From: Lachnospiraceae bacterium
GTDB taxonomy: Bacteria; Bacillota; Clostridia; Lachnospirales; Lachnospiraceae
Assembly: GCA_022767285.1 (NCBI GenBank)
Contig: JALENY010000041.1
Span: 28,832-92,831, forward strand
DNA: 64,000 nucleotides
Direction: 5' to 3'
The notes under the pieces: model-generated
The model's database searches: none
Seen by the model: only the letters and a program-made list of their open reading frames with translations
What the model was told of the DNA's origin: nothing
Shown here: positions 62,928 through 64,000 of the stretch, piece after piece
How positions within the stretch are numbered: position 1 is the stretch's first letter
Layout of the letters: each line of letters opens with the position of its first letter
Position numbers and translations under genes: made by a program

Positions 62928-63578
62928 TTACTTTTTATGATCACGCTCATAAGATGTCATATTATAAGATAATCGCATCAGACTCTCGGAAAGATGTACA
63001 TTTTCAACAATAACGCCTTTTGGTACCCTCAGATTCAGATCCATATGGGCGTAATTCCAAAAAGCACGGATGCCGTTTTTCACCAGCATATCCGCGATCT
63101 GCGCAACTTCCGTTTTCGGAATCGTAAGTGTGGCTATTTCAACTTCATTCTCTTTCAGGAAATCAGGTATCTCCTCGATCGACTGAACGGGGATTCCGCG
63201 AATTTCCTTACCGAATAGCTCTTCGTTTTTGTCGAAGATACCCACCAGCTTAAATCCTCTTTTTTCAAAATTCTCATACTTTGCCAGAGCCTGACCGAGA
63301 TTTCCGGCACCGATTATGATCATACTATGGACTTTATCCAGACCGAGAATTTTTGCAATTTCATCATAAAGATGCTTGACATTATATCCGTAACCCTGCT
63401 GACCGAAACCACCGAAATTGTTCAGATCCTGTCGTATCTGAGAAGCAGTCACCCGCATTTTTTCGCTTAATTCATTTGAAGAAATGCGCTCCACACCCTC
63501 TTCCAACAGTTCACTCAGATATCGATAATAACGTGGCAGCCGTTTTATCACCGCTTTTGAAATACCTTTCTGTTCCAT
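62928..63578 (-). CDS. rex: Redox-sensing transcriptional repressor Rex
   Basis: Rex represses fermentation and respiration genes when NADH is low and releases them when NADH is high. The ATG at 63578 with GGAGG gives 216 residues. The N-terminal winged helix has RLPRYYRYLSELLEEGVERI and RVTASQIRQDLNNFGGFGQQ, the Rex signature. The NADH-binding Rossmann loop is IIGAGNLGQALAKYENF. A consensus promoter lies upstream and a terminator follows. I found no Rex box in this window. Confidence 0.96.
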   Translation of the reverse strand: MEQKGISKAVIKRLPRYYRYLSELLEEGVERISSNELSEKMRVTASQIRQDLNNFGGFGQQGYGYNVKHLYDEIAKILGLDKVHSMIIIGAGNLGQALAKYENFEKRGFKLVGIFDKNEELFGKEIRGIPVQSIEEIPDFLKENEVEIATLTIPKTEVAQIADMLVKNGIRAFWNYAHMDLNLRVPKGVIVENVHLSESLMRLSYNMTSYERDHKK

Positions 63579-63605
63579 ATCAGTATTTCCTCCTTCTCTT
63601 AAATT

Positions 63606-63634
63606 ATTATACAGAAGTATAAAAGTCTTGTCAA
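63606..63634 (-). promoter_or_regulatory. Sigma-A promoter of rex
   Basis: On the minus strand a perfect TTGACA (63629-63634), a 17-base spacer and a perfect TATAAT (63606-63611). It is the strongest promoter in the window. Confidence 0.85.
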
Positions 63635-63716
63635 ACATAATACTGCTATTGTTTTCGCAAAAATGCTCGTTTTTTTTCTTTACTTTGCAAAAAATCTGTT
63701 TCCTTTCTGTGTTTTT

Positions 63717-63888
63717 CAAATAATTACTTATTTCCTATGCTTTCCGAAATTCTGTATTTCTTCTGTCTCTTTATAAAAGCTTTGCTTTTTCTTCTCTCTT
63801 TGCAGAAACCTTGTTTTCATCCATGCAGCAGAAATATTTTACTTATTGTTTATTCCTTGCGGAAATTCTGCTTTTCTTTCTCCTCTTT
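63717..63888. repeat. Degenerate direct duplication, about 55 bp at 114-bp spacing
   Basis: 63717-63772 and 63831-63888 share an AAATAA/AAATAT start, a TTACTTATT block, GAAATTCTG and a pyrimidine tail ending TCTCTTT or CCTCTTT. Similarity is by eye about 70 percent with small gaps. Confidence 0.5.
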
Positions 63889-63917
63889 GGCAGTTATAAT
63901 GGTATGGAATGATGACA

Positions 63918-63972
63918 GGGTCAAAAGGTCATGATTTTCATGCTTGCATGAAAAATCATGACTTTGGGATCC
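63918..63972. repeat. Long imperfect hairpin upstream of rex
   Basis: The left arm (63918-63942) and right arm (63947-63972) pair over about 24 positions around a CTTG loop; the inner part TCATGATTTT/CATG matches except for one bulged base. The right arm overlaps the dispersed repeat. Confidence 0.75.
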
Positions 63973-64000
63973 GCTAAACATGAGAAAGTAGCCATTTTTC
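63955..64000 (-). repeat. Dispersed repeat, copy 2 (cut by the window edge)
   Basis: The reverse complement of this stretch matches 41825-41870 at 42 of 46 positions. The match reaches the last base of the window, so the element may extend further. It overlaps the right arm of the long hairpin. Confidence 0.8.

Larger units (their letters stand above)
63635..64000. other. Gene-free region upstream of rex
   Basis: No credible gene is seen here. The minus strand is strongly purine-rich from 63640 to about 63890, and the 65-codon plus-strand frame at 63737-63934 is a low-complexity by-product. The region holds a degenerate duplication (63717-63888), a long hairpin (63918-63972) and a dispersed repeat (63955-64000), so it may be an untranslated leader, an RNA gene or a decayed mobile element. 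Confidence 0.6.

Noticed and set aside
63737..63934. 65-codon plus-strand frame upstream of rex
   Set aside because: Low-complexity Phe/Leu/Ser product of the pyrimidine-rich strand and no ribosome site.

Overview
The window reads as a chromosomal segment of a Gram-positive, low-to-moderate GC anaerobe of the Clostridia, most likely family Lachnospiraceae. This is inferred from gene content and order: Lachnospiraceae-like runs such as rex-nnr-alr-mazF, yqfC-yqfD-phoH-ybeY, mutS-mutL-miaA-ynbB and mreBCD-PBP2-minDE-rodA, an LplABC-type sugar transporter without its own ATPase, and an NfnAB-like pair. The genus cannot be fixed from sequence alone. YqfC and YqfD point to a spore-forming ancestry. 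All genes but one lie on the minus strand, so transcription runs from high to low coordinates. I see no tRNA, rRNA, CRISPR array, IS element or prophage.

Layout in transcription order. The right edge (63579-64000) is gene-free. It holds the rex promoter, a degenerate duplicated purine-rich block, a long hairpin, and one copy of a dispersed repeat whose partner lies beside proB. Then come rex (own terminator), nnr-alr-mazF, a CBS-domain hemolysin-family protein with a clear promoter, yebC, uppP, ftsK, a zinc-ribbon/TPR protein, the Nfn-like pair, a Dabb protein and rlmH. Next are sstT, cysK, a DUF2284 protein, the sporulation/RNA cluster yqfC-yqfD-phoH-ybeY with a DUF3048 lipoprotein, proline synthesis (proB, proA) with ynzC and fthC, and an M14 peptidase.

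The central part holds translation fidelity and repair genes (miaB, mutS, mutL, miaA), ynbB, two flavoproteins and radC. The elongation and division module follows: mreB, mreC, mreD, PBP2, minD, minE, rodA and a D,D-carboxypeptidase. After this come a small P-loop gene with its own promoter and terminator, an HlyD-like adaptor, and the yggS-sepF-ylmH-aroB-lspA-RluA run. Together these supply peptidoglycan precursors (alr, uppP), polymerisation (PBP2, RodA), shape (MreBCD) and septum placement (MinDE, SepF, FtsK).

The left end is accessory: a cytidylate-kinase-like gene, a thioredoxin-thioredoxin-CcdA fusion, the only plus-strand gene (98 aa, unknown), and a sugar-uptake locus. That locus has a membrane-bound AraC-type regulator, a lipoprotein binding protein, two permeases and a two-domain transglutaminase-like protein cut by the window edge.

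The most noteworthy items are the dispersed repeat with hairpin, the intercistronic inverted repeat before an antitoxin-less mazF, the HlyD adaptor plus P-loop pair beside sepF, the inverted DsbD architecture, and a hexapeptide tandem repeat in the MutL linker.
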